Source: an uncultured Bacteroidales bacterium (GTDB taxonomy: Bacteria > Bacteroidota > Bacteroidia > Bacteroidales > Paludibacteraceae). From it: a stretch of DNA of 7,903 bases. Position numbers and translations under genes: made by a program. Below the pieces are notes generated by a model. The model made no database searches and had not been told where the DNA came from. It saw only the letters and a list, made by a program, of their open reading frames with translations. The DNA lies in assembly GCA_934725535.1 (NCBI GenBank), contig CAKVBV010000082.1:1-7903 (forward strand), given 5' to 3'. Position 1 is the stretch's first letter, and each line of letters begins with the position of its first letter. Shown here one piece after another: positions 1 to 5,507 of the stretch.

Positions 1-266
1 TACCAATATGCCTGTTTATGGGCATTTTGGGGTGACTCTTCTGCTTCGGACTACGTTTACCGGACAGCAATAATTAATAACACCAACAACGGGGGCAATT
101 AACAACACAGACAAGCATAGCGACACAGACAATATGGTAGTATAAAGATGAGCAATATATAAAGGTTTTAGCGATATAAGCAACGATAGTATTCCAAGAT
201 ATACAATGGTGGGTGGCGGTAGCCGCACATCTTGAAATTAGTATTAACATCTAAATAACAACGAGT
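1..266. other. Non-coding leader upstream of the T9SS cargo gene
   Basis: No open frame here resembles a protein. An imperfect hairpin lies at 3-30: bases 3-6 and 8-12 pair with 27-30 and 21-25, with one T/T mismatch. It could be the terminator of a gene left of the window, but no clear T-run follows. A second small GC hairpin lies at 213-228 (GCGG, TAG loop, CCGC, with a bulge). There is no exact Bacteroides -7 box (TAnnTTTG). The nearest is TACGTTTA at 52-59, with TTG at 27-29 and a 22-nt spacer, which is weak. The promoter for the gene at 267 is therefore unresolved and may lie here or further upstream. Confidence 0.5.
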
Positions 267-2657
267 ATGAGGAAAAGACTACTTTTGTTCATGGCTTTGG
301 TGGCAGGCTTTGTCATCGGGGCTTCTGCTCAACAACAGGTGTTCATTGTCGGTGGCGACACATTGCCGAGCAATGCACACATCTGTCTGGCGCATGACGG
401 GACATCTACCGTCACGGTGAAATTTGTAACGGAGAATTTGAATAACAAAGATGAAGAAGAATTTACGTATCGTTGGAGGACTCTCGGAGATTTGGAAATA
501 GTAGATTCTAACGATGCGGATTCTTCGGTTACGGTGCGTTCTACCAATTTGGGTAAGGGGGCTGTTCGCTTGTATTACAACATTGGCTGGTGTGCTTCAT
601 ACGTGGATTTGTACATTTATAAGGAGTTTAATCCTGCAGATTTCGGATTGGAGATAGAGGGACCTGAGTGCCTCACCAAAGGAGAAACAGTAGTTTTTTC
701 TGTCCGCCCTGTGCTGACGCGCAACTTGGGTGCTTATATCGGTGTGGATAACTACTACTGGAACCTAACGGGTGACAATCCTCCTGCCTTTGTGGACAGT
801 ATCATCTATGCGGCGGGTGATGGCAGTGCCGTTACGTTCCGTGTAGGAGATGTGAGTGCGGGCGATGAAGTGGTGGTTAATTTCGGCGACTGTAACAGAG
901 AAGCCGCCAAGTCCATCCGCAAGCCATTGGGCAAGACACCACCTAAGCCACAGGTAGTGGAAAACCTGTGTGTGCCGTGCGGTCAGGGAAATACACGCGT
1001 CATCTCCGTGCTAAATCCGATAGAGGGTGTGGACTACAAGTGCAAGGCTCCTTCCCAGTGGGAGGTGGTAACAAAGAACATATCGGAAGATGCTGTGTCG
1101 TTCACGGTAAAATTTGATTCCATCAGTTCGGACGACCTGACTATTACGGCTTCTTTCATCGATGAGGAAGAGTGCGTGGCGAGTGTATCGAATGTACATA
1201 TCACCCGTACATGGAGCGAAGGAGCCTATATGGCGTACAACAATAGTGCCACGGGGTCCTGCTGTGCCGTAGTGAATGGCAGTACCAAATACGATTTCTC
1301 GGTACAGGGACAGATACCGACAGGTGCTCTTATCAATTGGGAGATACCGGCAGGTTGGGTGGAAGAAGACGACAACCCGTATAGCCGTTATCGCAAGATA
1401 CGTCCAACTGCAGCGGCAGCCTTGATGGATACGGTTATGGCATGGAGTGAGACGTGCGACCAAACGAAAGCCGATACGGTATGGATGCCTGTGTATGTGA
1501 AGCCAGCCGCTGTAACGGATATCACTATGGAGACGTGCTTGTCACCCAATACCACCTATACTTTCCGCGCGGTACAAGGCACCGATGGTCCGCGTGCGGC
1601 ATCCTATACTTGGCAGGTGAAGGAGGGCAACACCTACGTAACAAAGAGTGATTTCACAGGCGATTCCCTTGTGCTGACTGTAACCACTGATATGCAGGCT
1701 GTGCGTGTCCGCCCCAACGGATTAGAAGGATGCGATGGTGAGTTCTCGGAGGACAAGGCATTGGTATTCAAACCTGCTGCACCTGAGGGAATTTTATTTG
1801 ATGGCTGCATCGCTTACAATATGCCTGACACGGTAACATTTAGTATCGTCAATCCTGTAGCAAATCAGCAGTACGCATGGACATTGCCAACAGGTTGGAC
1901 TCAAGTCGCATCACATAATAACGGACAATCCGTTGATGTGCGTACCACAGGTGCAGCAGGTACATATACAGTTAGTGCTTATGGAGTTGGCAGTGGAACG
2001 TGTGGAAATTCTGTACCTGCCATCATTAATGCAACTATAAATAATGTGGAGAAAGAGATTATTTATACTGCCGCAACAGAATTATTTAGTGTATTCCCCA
2101 CAAGACCTCGAGGCACTAACTATTATTGGTATTTAGTTTACAATGGACATATTGTTGGTGGTGATAATGTCTTTTATGACAATGACAATACAGCCTTAGC
2201 CGTTTCCTTGTCAGATGATTATTTCGACCTATCCGAGAACCTTATCAATAGCACAGAATACACTCTTGTAGTAGAGTTCGATGTTTCATCAGGTTGTAAA
2301 GCCCGCCTTACATACGGTGCACCATTAAGTTCTAACATAGACTACAAAAGAACTACCCCCGTTTCGCCGTTGCGGGCACAGCGTTATATGAAGACAAGGA
2401 AGATAGAAGGGGCGCTCAATAGTCCAACATTATTAGTGTCTCCAAATCCCGTGTCCCATGCTCTTGAGGTCAAACTGAATAATGGGAGTGAGTTCAGTAT
2501 GAAGATACTTAGTGTAGATGCAGAGCCCCTGTATACTGATGATACAATGCTCATACAACATAACATAGATGTATCTTCATACTCGACAGGAACGTATATT
2601 GTTATTGCCTTCCAAAATGGCAAGCGTGTAGCAATGAAGCGGTTTATAAAGCAATAG
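267..2657 (+). CDS. T9SS-exported protein with seven Ig/PKD-like modules and a type A sorting domain
   Basis: This is a 796-aa exported protein. Residues 1-21 form a signal peptide (basic MRKR, hydrophobic core, cleavage likely after GASA). Residues about 25-685 form seven modules of 83-100 aa. Each has a central aromatic-Trp motif (W70, W165, W265, W358, W449, W538, W621). Six have a Cys pair 64-74 apart (C40/C109, C135/C209, C235/C303, C333/C397, C424/C489, C514/C579). The seventh keeps only C677. Residues about 720-796 are a T9SS type A sorting domain: SPNP at 725-728, a SYSTGTYIV strand at 771-779, and a basic end. By family knowledge such tails direct passage across the outer membrane and often anchoring to A-LPS. 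Binding or adhesion is inferred; I see no catalytic motif. The start has no Shine-Dalgarno, as is usual in this phylum, but the signal peptide supports it. The next gene begins 4 nt after the stop. Base composition varies by module. Confidence 0.9.
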   Translation: MRKRLLLFMALVAGFVIGASAQQQVFIVGGDTLPSNAHICLAHDGTSTVTVKFVTENLNNKDEEEFTYRWRTLGDLEIVDSNDADSSVTVRSTNLGKGAVRLYYNIGWCASYVDLYIYKEFNPADFGLEIEGPECLTKGETVVFSVRPVLTRNLGAYIGVDNYYWNLTGDNPPAFVDSIIYAAGDGSAVTFRVGDVSAGDEVVVNFGDCNREAAKSIRKPLGKTPPKPQVVENLCVPCGQGNTRVISVLNPIEGVDYKCKAPSQWEVVTKNISEDAVSFTVKFDSISSDDLTITASFIDEEECVASVSNVHITRTWSEGAYMAYNNSATGSCCAVVNGSTKYDFSVQGQIPTGALINWEIPAGWVEEDDNPYSRYRKIRPTAAAALMDTVMAWSETCDQTKADTVWMPVYVKPAAVTDITMETCLSPNTTYTFRAVQGTDGPRAASYTWQVKEGNTYVTKSDFTGDSLVLTVTTDMQAVRVRPNGLEGCDGEFSEDKALVFKPAAPEGILFDGCIAYNMPDTVTFSIVNPVANQQYAWTLPTGWTQVASHNNGQSVDVRTTGAAGTYTVSAYGVGSGTCGNSVPAIINATINNVEKEIIYTAATELFSVFPTRPRGTNYYWYLVYNGHIVGGDNVFYDNDNTALAVSLSDDYFDLSENLINSTEYTLVVEFDVSSGCKARLTYGAPLSSNIDYKRTTPVSPLRAQRYMKTRKIEGALNSPTLLVSPNPVSHALEVKLNNGSEFSMKILSVDAEPLYTDDTMLIQHNIDVSSYSTGTYIVIAFQNGKRVAMKRFIKQ

Positions 2658-2661
2658 TTTT

Positions 2662-4254
2662 ATGAAACGTTTGATATTTTTTCTACTATGTACAATCGGT
2701 AGCCTGTGTGGAGTATCCGTGCAGGCTACCCTGTACGACAATGATGAGGACTATATAAATCGTCGGTATTTTACGGCTGCGAACTCACAAGGCATAGGAC
2801 TCAGGTACGGCATATTGTCTGATAGTACTGTTATCCTGACATGCAGTAACACCAATCCGAACTATGCCAACGTTGTAGCAGACACAATCATCGTACCTGA
2901 GAAAGTGGTTCTTAATGATACCATATACACCGTTGTGACTACCGATGGAGGAGGGGTGTTTTATGACATTACCACACTGACGACTATCTATTTGCCCCAA
3001 AGCATTTCATTGATAGGCGATACCATCAAGTACAACCCTCGTACAGATGATATAGATGCGGTAGATTTAGATTGGGATATGAACAATACTTTTTCCGGAT
3101 GTCCCAATCTGCAAAACATCTACGTTGATGAAGAAAATCCTTACTACACTTCTATAGACGGAGTGGTGTACTCAAAAGACAAAAAGCAATTGGTGGTATA
3201 TCCTTGTGGACGTAAAGACGAGAGATATGCCCCGATAGACGGCTGTGAAGATATATTGCGGTATGCCTTCGCAGGACACGGTGCCTTGAAAGAAATAGAA
3301 TTTCCTAATTCTCTCAAGACAATCAGTCACCATGCGTTAATGTCGGAGTTCTATTTAAAACGAGTTGTATTAAAAGACTCTGTAGAAGCCTTGGGAATGA
3401 ATGCTCTACCTCTGTATATGTATAAAGACGAAAGTAGAAAAAAGAGGACTCCTCTTCCACGGTTAGACTTAGGGGCACGGCTTAATAGAATCAGTACATC
3501 TGCCCTTCCTGCTACCGATACTATCTATTGCTATGCACAAGTTCCTCCTACTGGTTTTAGCAAATGTAACTTTGTAAAAGATACTACACGCTTGTTTGTC
3601 CCTCGCGGTAGTGTAAGCGCATATCGTAGCGCATTCGGTTGGAACCAGACACCCTATATCTACCCCATAGAGCCGCCTATTTTGGCGGGAGTGGACGAAG
3701 CCACGGTGTCGTGGGTGCAGAATTTCTCGGCTACAGGGTATGTGTGGACGCTGTATAGCGACGAGGCACATACACAGATGGTGATGACACTCACTTTTGA
3801 CCAGCGGGGCTACCTCACGAGTATTGTCCTCGGCAACGCTGCTTCCGCACCGCAACGTGCTTTGGCGCAAGCAGTAGCAGATGACGAGGGCAGTGGCAGC
3901 AGCGGTATCAATAGCAATGGTGGTGAAGACAATGGTGACGGCAGTGATTCTGACGGTGAGAAACGCTTTGCGGAGTACTACTCGTTCACTATCAGCAGTC
4001 TCAACCGCAATACGAGGTTCTACTACACCCGCCAGTCGCTGTCTGACGGGCAAGTGATTGATGAAGAGAGTGGTTCGTTCTCTACCTCGGATGGCACTGC
4101 CACCGATGTAGATGCTGCTCTTGCTACAGACGGCACCTCCTCTGCTGCCCTCAAAATCATCAGCAACGGACAAGTGTATATCCTCCGTGGCGGGAAAGTG
4201 TATGATATGACAGGGAAGACCTCCCCAACCCATCCACAGGAGGGGCTCAATTAA
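2662..4254 (+). CDS. BspA-like leucine-rich-repeat surface protein
   Basis: This is a 530-aa exported protein. Residues 1-22 form a signal peptide ending VQA. Residues about 75-335 resemble LRR_5/BspA (TpLRR) repeats: TTIYLPQSISLIGD (107-120), FSGCPNLQNIYVDEENPYY (144-162), SIDGVVYSKD (164-173), and the typical closing repeat with VPRGSVSAYRSAFGW (313-327). Residues 338-478 look like a beta-sandwich or Fn3-like domain, interrupted by a Gly/Ser/Asp-rich linker at 407-434. Residues 496-519 (ALKIISNGQVYILRGGKVYDMTGK) resemble the C-terminal segment of many Prevotella/Bacteroides surface proteins. The last 11 residues do not fit that pattern and lie in a GC-rich palindrome. BspA relatives bind fibronectin, fibrinogen or other bacteria; that role is inferred here. 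It follows the T9SS gene by 4 nt, so co-transcription is likely. It has no canonical T9SS domain and no good lipobox, so its anchoring is unclear. Confidence 0.88.
   Translation: MKRLIFFLLCTIGSLCGVSVQATLYDNDEDYINRRYFTAANSQGIGLRYGILSDSTVILTCSNTNPNYANVVADTIIVPEKVVLNDTIYTVVTTDGGGVFYDITTLTTIYLPQSISLIGDTIKYNPRTDDIDAVDLDWDMNNTFSGCPNLQNIYVDEENPYYTSIDGVVYSKDKKQLVVYPCGRKDERYAPIDGCEDILRYAFAGHGALKEIEFPNSLKTISHHALMSEFYLKRVVLKDSVEALGMNALPLYMYKDESRKKRTPLPRLDLGARLNRISTSALPATDTIYCYAQVPPTGFSKCNFVKDTTRLFVPRGSVSAYRSAFGWNQTPYIYPIEPPILAGVDEATVSWVQNFSATGYVWTLYSDEAHTQMVMTLTFDQRGYLTSIVLGNAASAPQRALAQAVADDEGSGSSGINSNGGEDNGDGSDSDGEKRFAEYYSFTISSLNRNTRFYYTRQSLSDGQVIDEESGSFSTSDGTATDVDAALATDGTSSAALKIISNGQVYILRGGKVYDMTGKTSPTHPQEGLN
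4219..4254 (+). repeat. GC-rich imperfect palindrome forming the 3' end of the LRR gene
   Basis: CCCATCC (4229-4235) pairs with GGAGGGG (4239-4245) around ACA, with one A/G mismatch. The stretch from about 4219 reads like a diverged copy of the CCCCCTC-AAA-GAGGGGG element at 5153-5186. It encodes the atypical tail TSPTHPQEGLN and the stop codon. The relationship to the element is an inference from similar layout. Confidence 0.45.
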
Positions 4255-4263
4255 TAAGATAAC

Positions 4264-4291
4264 GACGACGCGAGCCGCGTCGTCCCCCAAG
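4264..4291. repeat. REP-like palindrome, copy 1
   Basis: Perfect 9-bp arms GACGACGCG (4264-4272) and CGCGTCGTC (4276-4284) flank an AGC loop and are followed by CCCCAAG. The whole 28-nt unit recurs exactly at 5381-5408. It begins 10 nt after the LRR gene stop and may fold in the mRNA 3' end. No T-run follows, so it is not a standard intrinsic terminator. Confidence 0.85.
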
Positions 4292-4316
4292 GCTCACAAT
4301 GGAGAGAGAGTATAGA

Positions 4317-4357
4317 ACAAGAGACTGTCTAACAAGTATAGTTGGGCAGTCTCTTGT
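4317..4357. terminator. Long hairpin, possible bidirectional terminator
   Basis: ACAAGAGACTGTCTAAC (4317-4333) pairs with GTTGGGCAGTCTCTTGT (4341-4357) around a 7-nt loop. The 17-bp stem has 11 perfect outer pairs and two G-T wobbles further in. It lies between convergent genes, where it could end transcription of both. A T-tract is lacking on both sides, so termination is uncertain. A remnant of a small insertion element is the alternative, since GAGACTGTC-type ends are common in insertion sequences. Confidence 0.5.
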
Positions 4358-4427
4358 CGTAGATTTGCGAAGCAGTACTCACAATGCGAGAGATGCAATG
4401 CTGTTCTTTGTGCATAATTATGGCATA

Positions 4428-4446
4428 ACGATGCGAGCCGCGTCGT
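4428..4446. repeat. REP-like palindrome, diverged copy
   Basis: ACGATGCG (4428-4435), an AGC loop, then CGCGTCGT (4439-4446). It matches the core of the 4264 and 5381 palindromes with one C-to-T change, which still pairs as a G-T wobble. The downstream GTCCCA differs from the CCCCAAG of the other two copies. Confidence 0.7.
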
Positions 4447-4489
4447 GTCCCAGGCACAGCATAGTCATACAGTTTGCACCAAACACCCC

Positions 4490-4515
4490 CACCCTCTTCA
4501 AAGGATGGGAGGGTG
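4490..4515. repeat. CACCCTC/GAGGGTG hairpin
   Basis: Perfect 7-bp arms at 4490-4496 and 4509-4515 flank a 12-nt loop containing TTCAAAGGA. The C-rich arm, central AAAG and G-rich arm resemble the elements at 5153-5186 and 7560-7592, so it may be a diverged member of that family. Confidence 0.5.
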
Positions 4516-4528
4516 AGATGGTACTCTG

Positions 4529-4583
4529 CGTAACGGGGTGGTATTCCATAGAAAGGAATGGTTATTCCACGTAACGGGTGGTA
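4529..4583. repeat. Degenerate direct repeat with 41-nt spacing
   Basis: CGTAACGGGGTGGTA (4529-4543) recurs as CGTAACGGGTGGTA (4570-4583), one base shorter. Between them, ATTCC (4543-4547) and GGAAT (4555-4559) form a small inverted repeat, and ATTCCA recurs at 4564-4569. No gene is apparent. Confidence 0.55.
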
Positions 4584-4643
4584 AGGATACTACCGCAAGC
4601 AGCCCGATATGCTACACAGAGACAGAGGGAAGTAACTATGGGG

Positions 4644-4694
4644 GCGGACAGACGTTGAAGGCGGACTGGTGTTGAAAGCAGGCTGCTGTTATTT
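4644..4694. repeat. 17-bp tandem repeat, three units, running into the ridA stop
   Basis: Units start at 4644, 4661 and 4678. The first two share GCGGAC at the left and GTTGAA at the right with exact 17-nt spacing. The third (GCAGGCTGCTGTTATTT) is more diverged and includes the ridA stop codon, which is TTA on this strand at 4689-4691. Confidence 0.55.
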
Positions 4695-5063
4695 GCCTGC
4701 GATGCAGTCAATCTCCACCAAGGCAGCCTTGGGCAAGTCCTTGACAGCATAGCACATACGTGCCGGTTTGCTGTCGGGGAAGAACTCCGCATAGACTGCG
4801 TTCATGGCACCGAAATCACTGATATTGGCAAGCAGTACGGTGGTCTTGAGCACATCGTTCATTGTCAGCCCTGCTTCCTCGACAATGGCTTGCAGGTTCA
4901 GCAGCGACTGCCGCGTCTGCTCCTCAATCGTTGTCGGCATTTCGCCTGTAGCAGGGTTAATGGGCAGTTGACCGGAGGCAAACAATATGCCGTTTACCAT
5001 TTGTGCCTGGCAGTACGGACCTATAGCCGCCGGTGCCTTGGGTGATGCAATAATCGTTTTCAT
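4689..5063 (-). CDS. ridA: RidA family enamine/imine deaminase
   Basis: This is a 124-aa protein of the YjgF/YER057c/UK114 family, close to the usual length. RidA hydrolyses reactive enamines and imines such as 2-aminoacrylate, formed by PLP enzymes like threonine/serine dehydratase, and so protects PLP enzymes. It is cytosolic and normally trimeric. Visible landmarks are IGPYCQA with Y17, FASGQLP with G31, and the signature PARMCYAVKDLPKAALVEIDCIA with R102, C104 and E117, matching the Arg, Cys and Glu of the active-site cleft. Met at 103 is less common than Ser or Ala. I chose the ATG at 5063 because homologs begin near MKxIIASPKAPAAIGPY. The upstream in-frame GTG at 5090 overlaps the -7 promoter box. 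It is transcribed alone, divergent from rpe and convergent with the LRR gene. Confidence 0.95.
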   Translation of the reverse strand: MKTIIASPKAPAAIGPYCQAQMVNGILFASGQLPINPATGEMPTTIEEQTRQSLLNLQAIVEEAGLTMNDVLKTTVLLANISDFGAMNAVYAEFFPDSKPARMCYAVKDLPKAALVEIDCIAGK

Positions 5064-5089
5064 GATACTAAGTTGTTTGTTTACGCCCA

Positions 5090-5120
5090 CAAAGGTACGC
5101 TTTTTCTATTATATGTACAA
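5090..5120 (-). promoter_or_regulatory. Bacteroides-type promoter of ridA
   Basis: On the minus strand, TTG (5120-5118), a 20-nt spacer and TACCTTTG (5097-5090) match the Bacteroides -33/-7 consensus (TTTG/TTG, 19-21 nt, TAnnTTTG). Transcription should start near 5082, giving a leader of about 20 nt with no Shine-Dalgarno before the ATG at 5063. Confidence 0.8.
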
Positions 5121-5138
5121 TTCCGGTCAGGTTTTTGC

Positions 5139-5152
5139 TTTGAACGGACGGC
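5139..5152. repeat. 14-mer TTTGAACGGACGGC, copy 1
   Basis: TTTGAACGGACGGC recurs exactly at 7666-7679. Here it directly abuts the palindrome at 5153. At the other locus it lies about 74 nt beyond the matching palindrome, so the two parts form a shuffled composite. Confidence 0.7.
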
Positions 5153-5186
5153 GACTCCCCCTACCCCCTCAAAGAGGGGGATTCGG
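5153..5186. repeat. CCCCCTC-AAA-GAGGGGG palindrome, copy 1
   Basis: A perfect 7-bp stem (5164-5170 with 5174-5180) encloses an AAA loop. It is flanked by GACTCCCC on the left and ATTCGG on the right. The same arrangement recurs at 7560-7592. Short C-rich/G-rich palindromes of this type are, as I recall, frequent between Bacteroidales genes. Confidence 0.8.
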
Positions 5187-5247
5187 ATAGACATAAACAG
5201 AAAGGAAATTAACAATATATTTTAACAACTACAATGCTTTGCATCTT

Positions 5248-5279
5248 GTATCCAGTCGCTATCCACTCGTTATCCTCTC
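5248..5279. repeat. 11-bp tandem repeat, about three units
   Basis: GTATCCAGTC, GCTATCCACTC and GTTATCCTCTC follow each other at 5248, 5258 and 5269, sharing TATCC and a terminal TC. The array lies well away from either promoter and its function is unknown. Confidence 0.6.
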
Positions 5280-5364
5280 GGTGACAGCAGGTATTTATAA
5301 GTATTTAGAAATGAACAGGATTGGGTGGTTAGCACAAAGCAATAAAGCCCCATGAACACCTAAC

Positions 5365-5379
5365 TGCGCCGTTGGCGCA
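5365..5379. repeat. Short GC hairpin next to the REP-like palindrome
   Basis: TGCGCC (5365-5370) and GGCGCA (5374-5379) form a perfect 6-bp stem with a GTT loop. It lies one base before the 5381 palindrome, so the two make a tandem hairpin pair, both with three-base loops. Confidence 0.7.
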
Positions 5380-5380
5380 T

Positions 5381-5408
5381 GACGACGCGAGCCGCGTCGT
5401 CCCCCAAG
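5381..5408. repeat. REP-like palindrome, copy 2
   Basis: This is an exact 28-nt match to 4264-4291, with 9-bp arms GACGACGCG and CGCGTCGTC around AGC, then CCCCAAG. It lies 16 nt upstream of the TTG of the rpe promoter, so it could affect access there, but no regulator is evident. Confidence 0.85.
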
Positions 5409-5423
5409 CAATGCGAAGAATGA

Positions 5424-5454
5424 TTGCACATATCAGAAAAAAGCAGTACCTTTG
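5424..5454 (+). promoter_or_regulatory. Bacteroides-type promoter of rpe-comEC
   Basis: TTG (5424-5426), a 20-nt spacer and TACCTTTG (5447-5454) match the Bacteroides -33/-7 consensus. Both boxes and the spacer length equal those of the ridA promoter. The predicted start near 5460 leaves a leader of about 47 nt made almost wholly of the heptamer array. Confidence 0.8.
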
Positions 5455-5462
5455 GCGGAGGT

Positions 5463-5504
5463 TATGAATTATGAATTAAGAATTAAGAATTAAGAGTTGA
5501 GAAT
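5463..5504 (+). repeat. Heptamer tandem array in the rpe 5' leader
   Basis: Six consecutive 7-nt units follow the pattern TAWGAAT: TATGAAT twice, TAAGAAT twice, then TAAGAGT and TGAGAAT. The array ends 3 nt before the rpe ATG and begins just after the predicted transcription start. No Shine-Dalgarno is present. Unit number could vary by slippage and change leader length. Confidence 0.8.
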
Positions 5505-5507
5505 GGC

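Larger units (their letters stand above)
4255..4688. other. Repeat-rich gap between convergent genes
   Basis: This 434-nt stretch lies between the stops of the LRR gene and ridA. It holds two copies of a REP-like palindrome, a 17-bp-stem hairpin, a CACCCTC/GAGGGTG hairpin, a 41-nt-spaced direct repeat and a 17-bp degenerate tandem repeat, each listed separately. An open frame at 4299-4574 crosses most of these and is not credible as a gene. TAGATTTG at 4360-4367 matches the Bacteroides -7 box but has no TTG at the right distance. Confidence 0.7.
5064..5507. other. Divergent intergenic region between ridA and rpe
   Basis: This 444-nt region carries both promoters at its edges. Between them lie a shared 14-mer (5139-5152), a CCCCCTC-AAA-GAGGGGG palindrome (5153-5186), an 11-bp tandem repeat (5248-5279), two adjacent GC hairpins (5365-5401) and a heptamer array (5463-5504). 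I see no credible small gene in it. Confidence 0.75.

Noticed and set aside
16..228. 70-aa hydrophobic open frame on the minus strand in the leader
   Set aside because: The hydrophobic residues follow from AT-rich sequence; the frame ends in low-quality sequence, lacks start signals and resembles nothing known.
1011..1463. 150-aa open frame opposite the T9SS cargo gene
   Set aside because: It is a shadow of the coding strand in the middle of the module array with no family features.
2689..2727. Lipoprotein signal in the LRR protein (Cys at residues 10 and 16)
   Set aside because: The residues before each Cys do not fit a lipobox (Leu at -1), while VQA at 20-22 fits signal peptidase I.
3469..4290. 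273-aa open frame opposite the LRR gene
   Set aside because: It is antisense to a clear protein with recognised domains, and its translation shows no domain or secretion signal.
4317..4357. Intact insertion sequence bounded by the GAGACTGTC inverted repeat
   Set aside because: The arms enclose only 7 nt and no transposase gene is in the window; at most it is a remnant.
4299..4574. 91-aa open frame on the plus strand
   Set aside because: It crosses the long hairpin, a REP-like palindrome and direct repeats, has no family resemblance and no promoter or ribosome site.
5064..5090. Upstream GTG start extending RidA by nine residues
   Set aside because: The GTG overlaps the -7 promoter box and would lie before the predicted transcript start; homologs begin near MKxIIASPKAP.
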